Source: Lewinellaceae bacterium
Lineage (GTDB): Bacteria > Bacteroidota > Bacteroidia > Chitinophagales > Saprospiraceae
NCBI GenBank assembly: GCA_020636225.1
Contig: JACJYI010000002.1
Coordinates: forward strand, 806,001 to 870,000
Length of the DNA: 64,000 nt
Direction of reading: 5' to 3'
Made by a program: the position numbers and the translations under genes. The notes under the pieces were generated by a model, which was given only the letters and a program-made list of their open reading frames with translations, did not search any database and had not been told where the DNA came from. Below are positions 42,768 to 50,318 of the stretch, in pieces (position 1 is the first letter of the stretch; each line of letters begins with the position of its first letter).

Positions 42768-43817
42768 TTGGAAAAACTGCTAGGAACCAGTAAATACGGG
42801 GTCATCGGTGCCGGTAGTTTCGGTACCGCGATAGCAAACCTGCTGGCCTTGAATGGAGATGTCATCCTGTTTAGCAGGAACCCGACCACAGTCAACGGCA
42901 TCAATGAGAACCACCTTCTCGGTGATACCCTCTATCATCCCCGGGTCGAGGCGACCAGCGATCCGGAATACCTCTGTCAGTCCTGCTTTCTGATCTTTCC
43001 CATTGTCCCCTCCAACAGCTTTCGGGCGATGATGCGGACCTTCTCCCCTCACCTGAGGCCCTATCACCTGATGATCCATGGAACGAAGGGCTTTGACACG
43101 CGCGGCATACCGGAAGCTACTCTGGGCGACACCTTCCTCGACCGGTCCCGGGTCAGGACGATGAGTGAAGTGATCACCCAGGAAAGCGCCGTGCTTCGGG
43201 TTGGTTGCCTTTCTGGTCCCAATCTATCCTCGGAGATCGCCATGGGACAACCCACTGCCACGGTGATCGCCAGTCACTTCGAGGAAGTGGTCCGGATCGG
43301 CCGTGAAGCGCTGAACAGCCCGAAATTCCATGTATTCGGATCGGAAGATCTACTGGGTGCTGAACTATCCGGGGCACTGAAGAATACCATTGCCATCGGA
43401 TCGGGCATCCTGGGTGGCCTTGGCATGGGCAAGAACCTTCAGGCCATGCTGCTCACTCGTGGATTGCATGAAATGATCCATATCGGCAGAGCCCTGGGAT
43501 CTGACAGCAGGGCCTTCATCGGGACCGCCGGCATTGGTGACCTGATTGCCACCGCCATGAGCGAAAAGAGCAGGAACTATTCCTTTGGCATGCGACTGGC
43601 CAAGGGGGAAACCTACGATGAAATCATGAAGACCATCCCGGAATTGGCGGAAGGGACACGAACGCTGAAGATCGTCAAGCAACTGTCGAAAACCTACAAG
43701 CTGCATATCCCCATTTCCACCATCCTGCATCGGGTCGTGTTCGAGAATTTCCCGATCGACAAGGCGATTGACTTCCTGATCCGGTATCCCTACGATATCG
43801 ACGTCGACTTCCTCTAG
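42768..43817 (+). CDS. gpsA: Glycerol-3-phosphate dehydrogenase [NAD(P)+]
   Basis: 349 residues from a TTG start at 42768; no ATG or GTG lies in frame between the upstream region and the nucleotide motif GVIGAGSFGTAIANLLA. Other motifs are IHGTKGFDTRG, the substrate loop LSGPNLSSEIAMGQPT, the catalytic Lys in GALKNTIAIGSGI, and GTAGIGDLIATAMSEKSRN. It makes sn-glycerol-3-phosphate for phospholipid synthesis. The unusual start codon may lower expression; a sequencing error upstream cannot be excluded. Confidence 0.92.
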   Translation: MEKLLGTSKYGVIGAGSFGTAIANLLALNGDVILFSRNPTTVNGINENHLLGDTLYHPRVEATSDPEYLCQSCFLIFPIVPSNSFRAMMRTFSPHLRPYHLMIHGTKGFDTRGIPEATLGDTFLDRSRVRTMSEVITQESAVLRVGCLSGPNLSSEIAMGQPTATVIASHFEEVVRIGREALNSPKFHVFGSEDLLGAELSGALKNTIAIGSGILGGLGMGKNLQAMLLTRGLHEMIHIGRALGSDSRAFIGTAGIGDLIATAMSEKSRNYSFGMRLAKGETYDEIMKTIPELAEGTRTLKIVKQLSKTYKLHIPISTILHRVVFENFPIDKAIDFLIRYPYDIDVDFL

Positions 43818-43826
43818 GAAGATCGC

Positions 43827-44480
43827 CTACTTTGCCGATTTCAGCTTGTTGGCAAACTTCTCACGAAACTTGGCCATCTTCGGCGCGATCACTGCCCGGC
43901 AGTACGGCTGGCTCTGGTTGAGCGAATAGTAGTTCTGGTGGTAGCTCTCGGCCGGATAGAATGCCTGGAACGCCGTTACCTCCGTTACGATCGGATCGTC
44001 CCACAACTGGGTGGCGACCTCGCGGATCGATGCCTCGGCCTCTTCCTTCTGACGATCGTTGTGGTAGAAAACGGCACTGCGATACTGCGTGCCGACATCA
44101 TAACCCTGTCGGTTCAGCGTCGTCGGGTCGTGTGTACTCCAGAACACTTCGAGGATCTCCGGGAATGTGATCTCCGCCGGATCAAAATGCACCTGGACCA
44201 CTTCGGCATGCCCTGTTGTTTCGGCACTGACCTCCCGATATCCGGGATGAGCGACCGTACCACCGGAATATCCCGACTCGACCTTGTACACACCTTTCAA
44301 GTCTTGATAAACGGCTTCCACGCACCAGAAACAGCCCCCACCCAGCGTAGCGATCTCCAGACCAGGCTTTTCAATATCCATTTCTTGTATGTCTTTTGTC
44401 GTTGGCGATGAAGTCTCCTGCGCGCAGGCAGACGTTGAAATCAGGAAGGATAAGATCAGAAAGCGAAGCAAATGATTCAT
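43827..44480 (-). CDS. msrA: Exported peptide-methionine (S)-S-oxide reductase MsrA
   Basis: 217 residues from ATG 44480 (MNHLLRFLILSFL), whose ATGA overlaps the stop of the upstream msrB. The N-terminus is a signal sequence ending in STSAC, a probable but non-canonical lipoprotein site (Cys 19). The catalytic GGGCFWC (Cys 50) and YSGGTVAHPGYREVSAETTGHAE are the MsrA hallmarks. It repairs oxidised methionine in envelope proteins. It is the last gene of an msrB-msrB-msrA operon. Confidence 0.94.
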   Translation of the reverse strand: MNHLLRFLILSFLISTSACAQETSSPTTKDIQEMDIEKPGLEIATLGGGCFWCVEAVYQDLKGVYKVESGYSGGTVAHPGYREVSAETTGHAEVVQVHFDPAEITFPEILEVFWSTHDPTTLNRQGYDVGTQYRSAVFYHNDRQKEEAEASIREVATQLWDDPIVTEVTAFQAFYPAESYHQNYYSLNQSQPYCRAVIAPKMAKFREKFANKLKSAK

Positions 44481-44941
44481 GGTGTTCGAGGTTTGAATAC
44501 CAGAGAAATGGAATTGACGCAATGTCGGGTCTCCTTCTCGGTAAAATGCTCATTGAGAAATACGTGTCCCAAGTGTCCCTTGCAACGACTGCAAATGATC
44601 TCGGTGCGCATCCCATCGGCATCCGGGACACGCACAACGGCTCCGGGCACTTCATCATCAAAGCTCGGCCAGCCACAGTGTGAGTCAAACTTGTCGTCCG
44701 ACCGGTACAGGGGAGCATCACATTGCTTGCAATGATACATCCCCGCTTCATGGTGGTTCCAGAATTCTCCCGTAAAGGCCCGCTCAGTCCCCTTCTGCAG
44801 GATGACATATTTCTCTTTGTCGTTCAGGGTCCGCAAACCATCCATATTGACCTCAATGGCAGGCGCTTTGGGCTCATCCTGGGCGCATGCCTGCAAGATC
44901 AGGATGGGGATCAGGCAGAACAAGATGGAATATCGGATCAT
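44477..44941 (-). CDS. msrB: Lipoprotein peptide-methionine (R)-S-oxide reductase MsrB
   Basis: 154 residues. A signal with lipobox LQAC (Cys 19) makes it a lipoprotein of the envelope. Two CxxC zinc-binding pairs (CKQCDAPL and CSRCKGHL) and the catalytic Cys in RHCVNSISL are present. It is about 60-70% alike by eye to the next upstream MsrB over the core, so the two look like tandem duplicates. Start and stop overlap both neighbours by 4 bp. Confidence 0.94.
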   Translation of the reverse strand: MIRYSILFCLIPILILQACAQDEPKAPAIEVNMDGLRTLNDKEKYVILQKGTERAFTGEFWNHHEAGMYHCKQCDAPLYRSDDKFDSHCGWPSFDDEVPGAVVRVPDADGMRTEIICSRCKGHLGHVFLNEHFTEKETRHCVNSISLVFKPRTP

Positions 44942-45312
44942 GCGGATAGCGATTTAAAGACCATGGATATGGAATTCACACAATGCCGGGTGTTCTTCTC
45001 CGTAAAGCGTTCCCCGTGAAAGACATGGCCCAGATGGCCCTGACAACTGGCGCAGACAATTTCTATGCGACGACCATCGGCATCCGGGTGACGATCGACT
45101 GCCCCGGGAATCTCATCATCAAAACTGGGCCAGCCGCAATGTGAATCGAATTTGTCATCCGACCGGTAGAGGGGCGCATCACAACGCCGGCAGTGGTATG
45201 TACCCGCCTCTTTCTGATGCACATATTCCCCGGAAAAGGGTCGCTCCGTACCCTTGTGGACAATGACTCGCTCCTCTTCTGTGGTCAGAGGACGCCAGTT
45301 GGTATTTTCCAT
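44938..45312 (-). CDS. msrB: Cytoplasmic peptide-methionine (R)-S-oxide reductase MsrB
   Basis: 124 residues with no signal sequence (MENTNWRPLTTEEERVIVHK). It has the same zinc pairs (CRRCDAPL, CASCQGHL) and catalytic RHCVNSISM as the lipoprotein copy. It is the first gene of the operon and should act in the cytoplasm, so the operon serves both compartments. An inverted repeat TTTTCAG-GTATAA-CTGAAAA (45319-45338) lies just upstream of the start. Confidence 0.93.
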   Translation of the reverse strand: MENTNWRPLTTEEERVIVHKGTERPFSGEYVHQKEAGTYHCRRCDAPLYRSDDKFDSHCGWPSFDDEIPGAVDRHPDADGRRIEIVCASCQGHLGHVFHGERFTEKNTRHCVNSISMVFKSLSA

Positions 45313-45375
45313 TGAAGCTTTTCAGGTATAACTGAAAAACAGCCAGGATGTTTTCTGACACCTCCGAGGAGATGG

Positions 45376-45828
45376 TCAGGCCCATTTCACCTCATCTCCG
45401 ATCCTCAGGGTTCCGCCTTCCAGGATCCTTCCGGTGATACCGCCCCTGGAGGCCAGACTCTGCCGGCCTCCCTCTCCCAGGTTCTCATTCATCCGCTCGC
45501 ATGGATGGCATTCACCGGTGACTTCCACCAGACTGGAACCGACCCGCAGGTAACCTTCCCTGAACCGATGCAGGTCGACACCTGACACGACGATATTCCG
45601 GCGGACCAGTGCCGGATCGATCGTCACCCTACCCAATTCCCTTGCGGCGGCATCCAGGTCCTCCTGCATGATCAGGGTGATCTGTCGTTTCCCCCCGGTC
45701 TGGTCATAATGATCTCCATCCAGGCCGATACCGGCCTGGACCAGGACATCCTGTCTTGGTTCCAATGGTTCCCGGCGAGCCGGACGTACTCCGATCCATG
45801 TGATCCGGCCTGTGATTCCCTGTTCCAT
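45376..45828 (-). CDS. MOSC domain protein
   Basis: 150 residues, essentially a single MOSC domain. The features are GLDGDHYD, QITLIMQEDLDA, RRNIVVSGVDLHRF, and the conserved Cys in GECHPCERMNENL. MOSC proteins act in molybdenum cofactor sulfuration or as N-hydroxylated base reductases (YiiM type); the short length fits the YiiM-like group. It is separated from msrB by 63 bp, so it may head the same transcript or be independent. Confidence 0.88.
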   Translation of the reverse strand: MEQGITGRITWIGVRPARREPLEPRQDVLVQAGIGLDGDHYDQTGGKRQITLIMQEDLDAAARELGRVTIDPALVRRNIVVSGVDLHRFREGYLRVGSSLVEVTGECHPCERMNENLGEGGRQSLASRGGITGRILEGGTLRIGDEVKWA

Positions 45829-46149
45829 GGTTGCGTGTCTTTGTTTACCTGATCACAAGATAACTACGTGACCTGCAATTGCTCCCGTTTCTGCCCGGGG
45901 CATCCGTACAAGGACGGGCAAATCCTTTTCCGGCATCCCCCATTTGAAGCTCAAAACCTGCCTGCAAGAAGGAAAAAACATCTTTTTTCGGCCAAAATAA
46001 ACCTCATTCTGCAGTCAAAAAGTCATTTTATTTTCACAATTATCAGATTTTCGCCCAAACGCAATACTCTAAATGCTGTTTATCATGGCATTATAAATTC
46101 AATATAATCACTATATGATAAATGCCATTCACAATTCGCAGTTTTTGTC

Positions 46150-46181
46150 TTTGTTTGACGGAGCCTCGGTTTACATCTTTG
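46150..46181 (+). promoter_or_regulatory. Candidate promoter for the leader region upstream of sucC
   Basis: TTTG at 46150-46153 and CATCTTTG at 46174-46181 are 20 bp apart, the usual spacing for the Bacteroidota TTTG/TAnnTTTG promoter, with one mismatch in the -7 box. A transcript would start near 46188 and run through both hairpins. Confidence 0.4.
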
Positions 46182-46196
46182 TAATGTGATCGGAAG

Positions 46197-46223
46197 ATGA
46201 TCACCACAACAACAAGAAGTTAG
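46197..46223 (+). promoter_or_regulatory. Possible Thr-rich leader peptide (MITTTTRS)
   Basis: An eight-residue frame with four consecutive Thr codons (ACC ACA ACA ACA) starts about 9 bp after the predicted transcription start and ends in TAG, 25 bp before an 11-bp hairpin. This layout resembles amino-acid attenuators, but the next gene is sucC, not a threonine operon. It may be chance. Confidence 0.3.
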
Positions 46224-46238
46224 TTCATGGGATTATAA
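46223..46238 (+). repeat. 16-bp direct repeat, copy 1
   Basis: GTTCATGGGATTATAA, identical to 46359-46374. Each copy is followed within about 10 bp by a perfect hairpin. Confidence 0.85.
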
Positions 46239-46247
46239 AAAGGAAAT

Positions 46248-46275
46248 GCGGGACGATAAAACGTTATCGTCCCGC
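46248..46275 (+). terminator. Hairpin 1 upstream of sucC (terminator or attenuator)
   Basis: A perfect 11-bp stem (GCGGGACGATA / TATCGTCCCGC) with a 6-nt loop. The T-tract after it is only TTT, so it may be a weak terminator or a stable RNA end. Confidence 0.65.
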
Positions 46276-46358
46276 TTTACCAACCAAACGGACCACTCGT
46301 TAAGAAGAGCTTAAAGCCGAAACAACGAAAACACTGGTTCGTTATTCAATCAGACACT

Positions 46359-46374
46359 GTTCATGGGATTATAA
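46359..46374 (+). repeat. 16-bp direct repeat, copy 2
   Basis: Second copy of GTTCATGGGATTATAA, 136 bp after the first and also just upstream of a hairpin. Confidence 0.85.
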
Positions 46375-46382
46375 TTTGTTGC

Positions 46383-46414
46383 AAAGGGCCGTCATGAAAG
46401 CATGACGGCCCTTT
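46383..46414 (+). terminator. Hairpin 2 upstream of sucC (terminator-like)
   Basis: A perfect 14-bp stem (AAAGGGCCGTCATG / CATGACGGCCCTTT) with loop AAAG. It is nearly symmetrical, with A's before and T's at the end of the stem, so it could stop transcription in either direction. Confidence 0.75.
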
Positions 46415-46452
46415 CGCATTTCAGAGATACCGTCCAAGACAGGCAAATGACT

Positions 46453-46460
46453 TACTTTTG
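46453..46460 (+). promoter_or_regulatory. Candidate -7 box for sucC
   Basis: TACTTTTG is a perfect TAnnTTTG match, 18 bp before the sucC ATG at 46479 and downstream of both hairpins. No -33 TTTG is evident. Confidence 0.4.
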
Positions 46461-46478
46461 CCGCAAAAGAGAACCTCC

Positions 46479-47669
46479 ATGAATTTGCATGAGTATCAGG
46501 GTAAAGAGCTATTGAAGCAATTTGGTGTCCGCATCCAGGAAGGCATTCTGGCCCAAACCGTCGAAGAGGCAGTCCAGGCCGCCAGAACGATCAAAGCGGA
46601 GTTTTCTTCCGACTGGTCAGTGATCAAAGCCCAGGTCCATGCCGGTGGCCGGGGTAAAGGTGGTGGCATCAAACTGGCGAAGAATGAGGACCAGGTCCGT
46701 GAATTTGCCGGGAATATCCTGGGCATGCATCTTGTCACGCCCCAAACCTCCAGCGAAGGCAAGCTGGTGCGCAAGGTGCTGGTTGCTCAGGATGTCTATT
46801 ATCCCGGGGATGAACAACCCAGTGAATTCTATATCTCCATCCTGACCGACCGAGGTCGCCAGTGCAATGTCATCATCTACTCAACGGAAGGAGGCATGGA
46901 CATCGAGAAGGTTGCCGAAGAAACACCCCATCTCGTGCACAAGGAAATGATTGACCCCCAACTGGGGCTCCTCCCCTTCCAGGTCAACAAGATCGCCTTC
47001 AACCTGGGCTTGAGCGGTGCGGCCTTCAAGGAAATGCGCAAGTTCATCCAGTCCCTGTACAAGGCGTTCATTCAATCCGATGCCTCGCTCTTTGAGATCA
47101 ATCCCTGCCTCAAAACCAGCGACAGCCTGATCATGGCCGTAGACGCCAAGGTAGTCCTGGATGACAATGCCCTTTTTCGCCATCCTGACCTGAGTGCAAT
47201 GCGCGACAAGGACGAAGAGGATCCGACCGAAGTCGAGGCCCGTGAATTCGACCTGAACTATGTCAAGCTCGATGGCAATGTCGGTTGCATGGTCAACGGC
47301 GCCGGTCTGGCCATGTCGACCATGGATATCATCAAACTGTCCGGCGGCGAGCCAGCCAACTTCCTGGATGTCGGAGGCACGGCCGATGCGGCCCGGGTGG
47401 AACAAGCCTTCCGGATTATCCTGAAAGACCCCAATGTCAAGGCAATCCTGATCAACATCTTTGGTGGAATTGTCCGCTGTGACCGTGTCGCTCAGGGGGT
47501 TGTGGATGCCTGTAAGAACATGGGCAATATCGAGGTGCCGATCATTGTACGACTGCAGGGTACCAATGCGGACATTGCCCAACAGATCATCAAGGAATCC
47601 GGTTTGAAGGTATATTCGGCTATTCTTCTCCAGGAAGCTGCTGACCTGGTGACCGAAGTCCTGAGCTAA
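46479..47669 (+). CDS. sucC: Succinyl-CoA synthetase beta subunit (ADP-forming)
   Basis: 396 residues from ATG 46479 (MNLHEYQGKELLKQFGVRIQ), the conserved family start. The ATP-grasp part holds VHAGGRGKGGGIKLA and the C-terminal ligase part holds NGAGLAMSTMD and NIFGGIVRCD. It couples succinyl-CoA cleavage to ATP formation in the TCA cycle. The alpha subunit (sucD) is not adjacent, which is usual in Bacteroidota. A terminator follows directly. Confidence 0.96.
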   Translation: MNLHEYQGKELLKQFGVRIQEGILAQTVEEAVQAARTIKAEFSSDWSVIKAQVHAGGRGKGGGIKLAKNEDQVREFAGNILGMHLVTPQTSSEGKLVRKVLVAQDVYYPGDEQPSEFYISILTDRGRQCNVIIYSTEGGMDIEKVAEETPHLVHKEMIDPQLGLLPFQVNKIAFNLGLSGAAFKEMRKFIQSLYKAFIQSDASLFEINPCLKTSDSLIMAVDAKVVLDDNALFRHPDLSAMRDKDEEDPTEVEAREFDLNYVKLDGNVGCMVNGAGLAMSTMDIIKLSGGEPANFLDVGGTADAARVEQAFRIILKDPNVKAILINIFGGIVRCDRVAQGVVDACKNMGNIEVPIIVRLQGTNADIAQQIIKESGLKVYSAILLQEAADLVTEVLS

Positions 47670-47691
47670 CAGCAACCCTGCTCATAAACCC

Positions 47692-47732
47692 AACAGAATC
47701 CTTCGCCCATGCGAGGGATTCTGTTTTTTTTT
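47692..47732 (+). terminator. Rho-independent terminator after sucC
   Basis: A 10-bp stem (AACAGAATCC / GGATTCTGTT) with a 14-nt loop followed by a run of T. It ends the sucC transcript. Confidence 0.9.
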
Positions 47733-47845
47733 GCGAATTACGATCATCTCGCCTGCGTCCTCATTCCCGAAGGAGAATTATGGCACCAGGCAGGACCGGA
47801 TTCCAGGCGGTCTGACAACCATTACAGATTCCTGCGGGGCGAACC

Positions 47846-48541
47846 TTAGATCTGAAAGGTAAACCCGTCCTTGGTCAACGCCTCATACCTGTCCGGATCA
47901 AACTGGTATAACTTGGCTGGACGATGGGCCACCCCTTCCTGCAGGCGGTTCAGGTCGACCAGGATGTTCATGGCCAGGATTTTCTTTCGAAAGTTCCGCT
48001 TATCCATAGGCACACCCAATATCGCCTCATACAACTGTTGCAGCTCCGTCAAGGTAAAGGCTACCGGCAGCAGCTCGAATCCGACCGGTTGTGTCTTCAC
48101 GCGCCGCTGCAGGCGCTCAAAACAGGCTTCCAGGATGGTCCGGTGATCAAAGGCCAGATCCAACTCCAGGGCATCCTGAATGGAATGCCACCTGGCCACT
48201 TCTGCCCATGAAGAGGCGTGGAGGACATCATCCTGGATCTTGATCAGCGAATAGTAGGCCACGGTGATCACTCTACCCAGGGGATGCCGGTCGACGGCCC
48301 CGAAAGCCTGTACCTGCTCCAGGTAGACGCCCCGCAAGTCCACCAACTCTGCCAATACTCGGGCGGCTGCGACATCCAGATCTTCGTTCGGATAGACCAG
48401 ATCACCCGGCAATGCCCATTTATCCTTGAACGGGGATGCACCGCGACGAATGAGGATGACTTTCAGATCGACCTGGTCAAAACCGAATATCACATTGTCG
48501 ACAGAGAAAGCAGACTTGAAAAATTCCTCAATTTCAGCCAT
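47846..48541 (-). CDS. NrtR-like transcriptional regulator (degenerate Nudix domain plus winged helix)
   Basis: 231 residues from ATG 48541 (MAEIEEFFKSAFSVDNVIFG). The N-terminal two thirds is a Nudix fold (VILIRRGASPFKDKWALPGD), but the Nudix box reads NEDLDVAAARVLAEL and lacks the REUxEE acidic pattern, so hydrolase activity is unlikely. The C-terminal 80 residues (FTLTELQQLYEAILG, then KRNFRKKIL) are a winged-helix DNA-binding domain. This is the layout of NrtR and of Bacteroides AraR, which sense nucleotide or sugar ligands. It is divergent from threonine aldolase across 89 bp. The ligand is unknown. Confidence 0.85.
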   Translation of the reverse strand: MAEIEEFFKSAFSVDNVIFGFDQVDLKVILIRRGASPFKDKWALPGDLVYPNEDLDVAAARVLAELVDLRGVYLEQVQAFGAVDRHPLGRVITVAYYSLIKIQDDVLHASSWAEVARWHSIQDALELDLAFDHRTILEACFERLQRRVKTQPVGFELLPVAFTLTELQQLYEAILGVPMDKRNFRKKILAMNILVDLNRLQEGVAHRPAKLYQFDPDRYEALTKDGFTFQI

Positions 48542-48562
48542 CCTCAAAAGATTGGGGTTGGC

Positions 48563-48594
48563 CAAAAATAACCGCTTTTGCCCATCCGGCCAAA
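48563..48594 (-). promoter_or_regulatory. Promoter of the Nudix regulator gene
   Basis: On the minus strand TTTG (48594-48591), 20 bp, then TATTTTTG (48570-48563). This is a full match to the Bacteroidota -33/-7 consensus and the best promoter in the window. It ends 21 bp before the ATG. Confidence 0.6.
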
Positions 48595-48618
48595 TACTCC
48601 TGATTGGTATCGGATGGT

Positions 48619-48626
48619 TACTTTTG
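48619..48626 (+). promoter_or_regulatory. Candidate -7 box abutting threonine aldolase
   Basis: TACTTTTG matches TAnnTTTG and ends 4 bp before the ATG at 48631, the same spacing as at arcA. No -33 TTTG is seen, so an activator could be needed. Confidence 0.35.
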
Positions 48627-48630
48627 GTGA

Positions 48631-49653
48631 ATGATCAATTTACTTTCAGACACAATCACACGCCCCACTCCGGGTATGTTGAAAGCCATGATGCAGGCCG
48701 ATGTGGGTGACGATGTCTTTGGCGAGGATCCCAGTATCAATCGGCTGGAGAGCATGTTGGCGGACTGGTTCGGAATGGAAGCCGGCATGTTCTGTCCATC
48801 GGGCACCATGACCAATCAGATCGCCCTGAAAATGCATACCCGACCATTGGACGAGGTCGTTTGTGATGTCAATTCACATATCTACCAATACGAGGTAGGC
48901 GGGTATGCTTTTCACAGTGGAATCGGCATCCAACTGCTGGAAGGGCAGAACGGAAAAATCACGGCTGAGCAGATCGAGGCAGCGATCCGACCCGATCAAA
49001 CCTGGCTTCCCAAAACAAGGCTGGTTGTCCTGGAAAACACATGCAATCGCGGGGGCGGCAGCATCTATCGGGCTGAAGAAGTGCAGCCCATTCGGCTGCT
49101 CACCGCCCAACGAGGACTGGCCCTTCATCTGGATGGCGCGAGGCTCTTCAATGCCCTGGTGGAGACAGGTGAATCCCCCTCTCTTTGGGGCTCCCTCTTC
49201 GACAGTATTTCCATTTGTCTGTCCAAGGGCCTCGGTGCCCCGGTCGGCAGTGTGCTACTCGGAAATGCGGCTTTCATCCACGAAGCCAGACGGGTCAGAA
49301 AAGCCATGGGAGGCGGGATGCGGCAAGCCGGATATCTTGCGGCTGCAGGCATTTACGCCCTCGAACATCATATCGACCGATTGGCTGAGGACCATGAACA
49401 TGCCCGTATGCTCGGAGATGCCCTCCGTCAGGTACCGTGGGTCAAACATATCCGCCCGGTACGATCGAATATCCTGCTCTTCGATGTAGCTGACCATCTT
49501 CAGGCCAGTCAAGTCCTTCAGGCATTGAACAAAGAAGGGATCCATGCCTCGGGTTTCGGGCCCAGAACCATTCGATTCGTCACCCACCTGGATATCAGTC
49601 GGGAGATGATCCAACAGGCCATCAAGGCGATTCTGCAAGCAGACATACCGTGA
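48631..49653 (+). CDS. ltaE: Low-specificity L-threonine aldolase
   Basis: 340 residues, a PLP enzyme of the beta-eliminating lyase family. The N-terminus LLSDTITRPTPGMLKAM and VGDDVFGEDPSINRLE are hallmarks; the PLP Lys is residue 199 in SICLSKGLGAPVGS, and HLDGARLFNA binds the cofactor ring. It splits threonine or allo-threonine into glycine and acetaldehyde. It is divergent from a regulator gene and convergent with the DUF151 gene 13 bp away. Confidence 0.93.
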   Translation: MINLLSDTITRPTPGMLKAMMQADVGDDVFGEDPSINRLESMLADWFGMEAGMFCPSGTMTNQIALKMHTRPLDEVVCDVNSHIYQYEVGGYAFHSGIGIQLLEGQNGKITAEQIEAAIRPDQTWLPKTRLVVLENTCNRGGGSIYRAEEVQPIRLLTAQRGLALHLDGARLFNALVETGESPSLWGSLFDSISICLSKGLGAPVGSVLLGNAAFIHEARRVRKAMGGGMRQAGYLAAAGIYALEHHIDRLAEDHEHARMLGDALRQVPWVKHIRPVRSNILLFDVADHLQASQVLQALNKEGIHASGFGPRTIRFVTHLDISREMIQQAIKAILQADIP

Positions 49654-49666
49654 CCTGGTGATGATC

Positions 49667-50263
49667 CTATGAGGAAGTTCCCCGGCGCTGGCTGATCTCA
49701 TCGCGGATCTCGGCTGCGCGCTCATAGTCCTCTCGCTCGAGGGCATCGTTCAGCAGTTGCCCCAGGGCATCGAGTGAGTAATCGGAGAGGGTTTTCTCCT
49801 TGCCTTCGGCATCCTCCTCTTCTCCCGGTACAGGCTTGTTGTCACCTTCTTCCTCGTCCAGGACCACGCCAGCTGCATCGAGGATGAACTCGAACGTATA
49901 GATCGGGCACTTGAAACGAACGGCCAGGGCTAATGCGTCACTGGTACGGGAGTCGATCTCGATTTCATCATCTCCGCGCTGGCAGATCAGCCGGGCATAG
50001 AAGATGCCATCCAACAGGTTGTTGATCACCACTTCCTTGATTTCGATATCAAAGGTTTGAAGTGATTTCTTGAAGAGATCATGGGTCAGGGGACGGTTGG
50101 GGGTCATGCGTTCCATGGCCACCGCAATGGCCTGGGCTTCAAACCCACCGATCACGATGGGCAGACGACGCGACCCATCCTTTTCACCGAGTACCACAGC
50201 ATAATTATGCGACTGAGTCACACTGTGTGACAGCGCAACAATATCCAACTCGATCTTCTTCAT
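49667..50263 (-). CDS. Bifunctional nuclease-family protein (DUF151) with UvrB/UvrC motif
   Basis: 198 residues from ATG 50263 (MKKIELDIVALSHSVTQSHN). The DUF151/BFN domain fills about residues 1-130 (LPIVIGGFEAQAIAVAME, then DSRTSDALALAVRFKCPIY). After an acidic linker (VLDEEEGDNKP) comes a short UvrB/UvrC helix pair (LLNDALEREDYERAAEIRDE). This fusion is widespread in Bacteroidota. Plant members show nuclease activity; the bacterial role is not settled. It lies 55 bp downstream of etfA. Confidence 0.9.
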   Translation of the reverse strand: MKKIELDIVALSHSVTQSHNYAVVLGEKDGSRRLPIVIGGFEAQAIAVAMERMTPNRPLTHDLFKKSLQTFDIEIKEVVINNLLDGIFYARLICQRGDDEIEIDSRTSDALALAVRFKCPIYTFEFILDAAGVVLDEEEGDNKPVPGEEEDAEGKEKTLSDYSLDALGQLLNDALEREDYERAAEIRDEISQRRGTSS

Positions 50264-50318
50264 ATCAGTCCCATGACTACTCATGGAGGCGGGGTTTTCT
50301 AGTGAAGAATAGCAGCCT

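Larger units (their letters stand above)
45829..46478. other. 650-bp intergenic region upstream of sucC
   Basis: This is the largest gap in the window. It is AT-rich at 45960-46140 and carries a possible promoter (46150-46181), a nine-codon Thr-rich reading frame (46197-46223), a 16-mer present twice (46223-46238 and 46359-46374), and two strong hairpins (46248-46275 and 46383-46414). The last part holds the likely sucC promoter (46453-46460). No gene longer than the short leader is supported. Confidence 0.7.

Noticed and set aside
42658..42783. Treating the 41-codon frame between truB and gpsA as a gene
   Set aside because: No recognisable domain, overlaps both neighbours, and no independent support; kept only as an observation on the gpsA start.
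45868..46107. A 79-codon plus-strand frame in the gap before sucC
   Set aside because: It runs through AT-rich, low-complexity DNA, has no conserved-looking segment, and lacks a promoter of its own.
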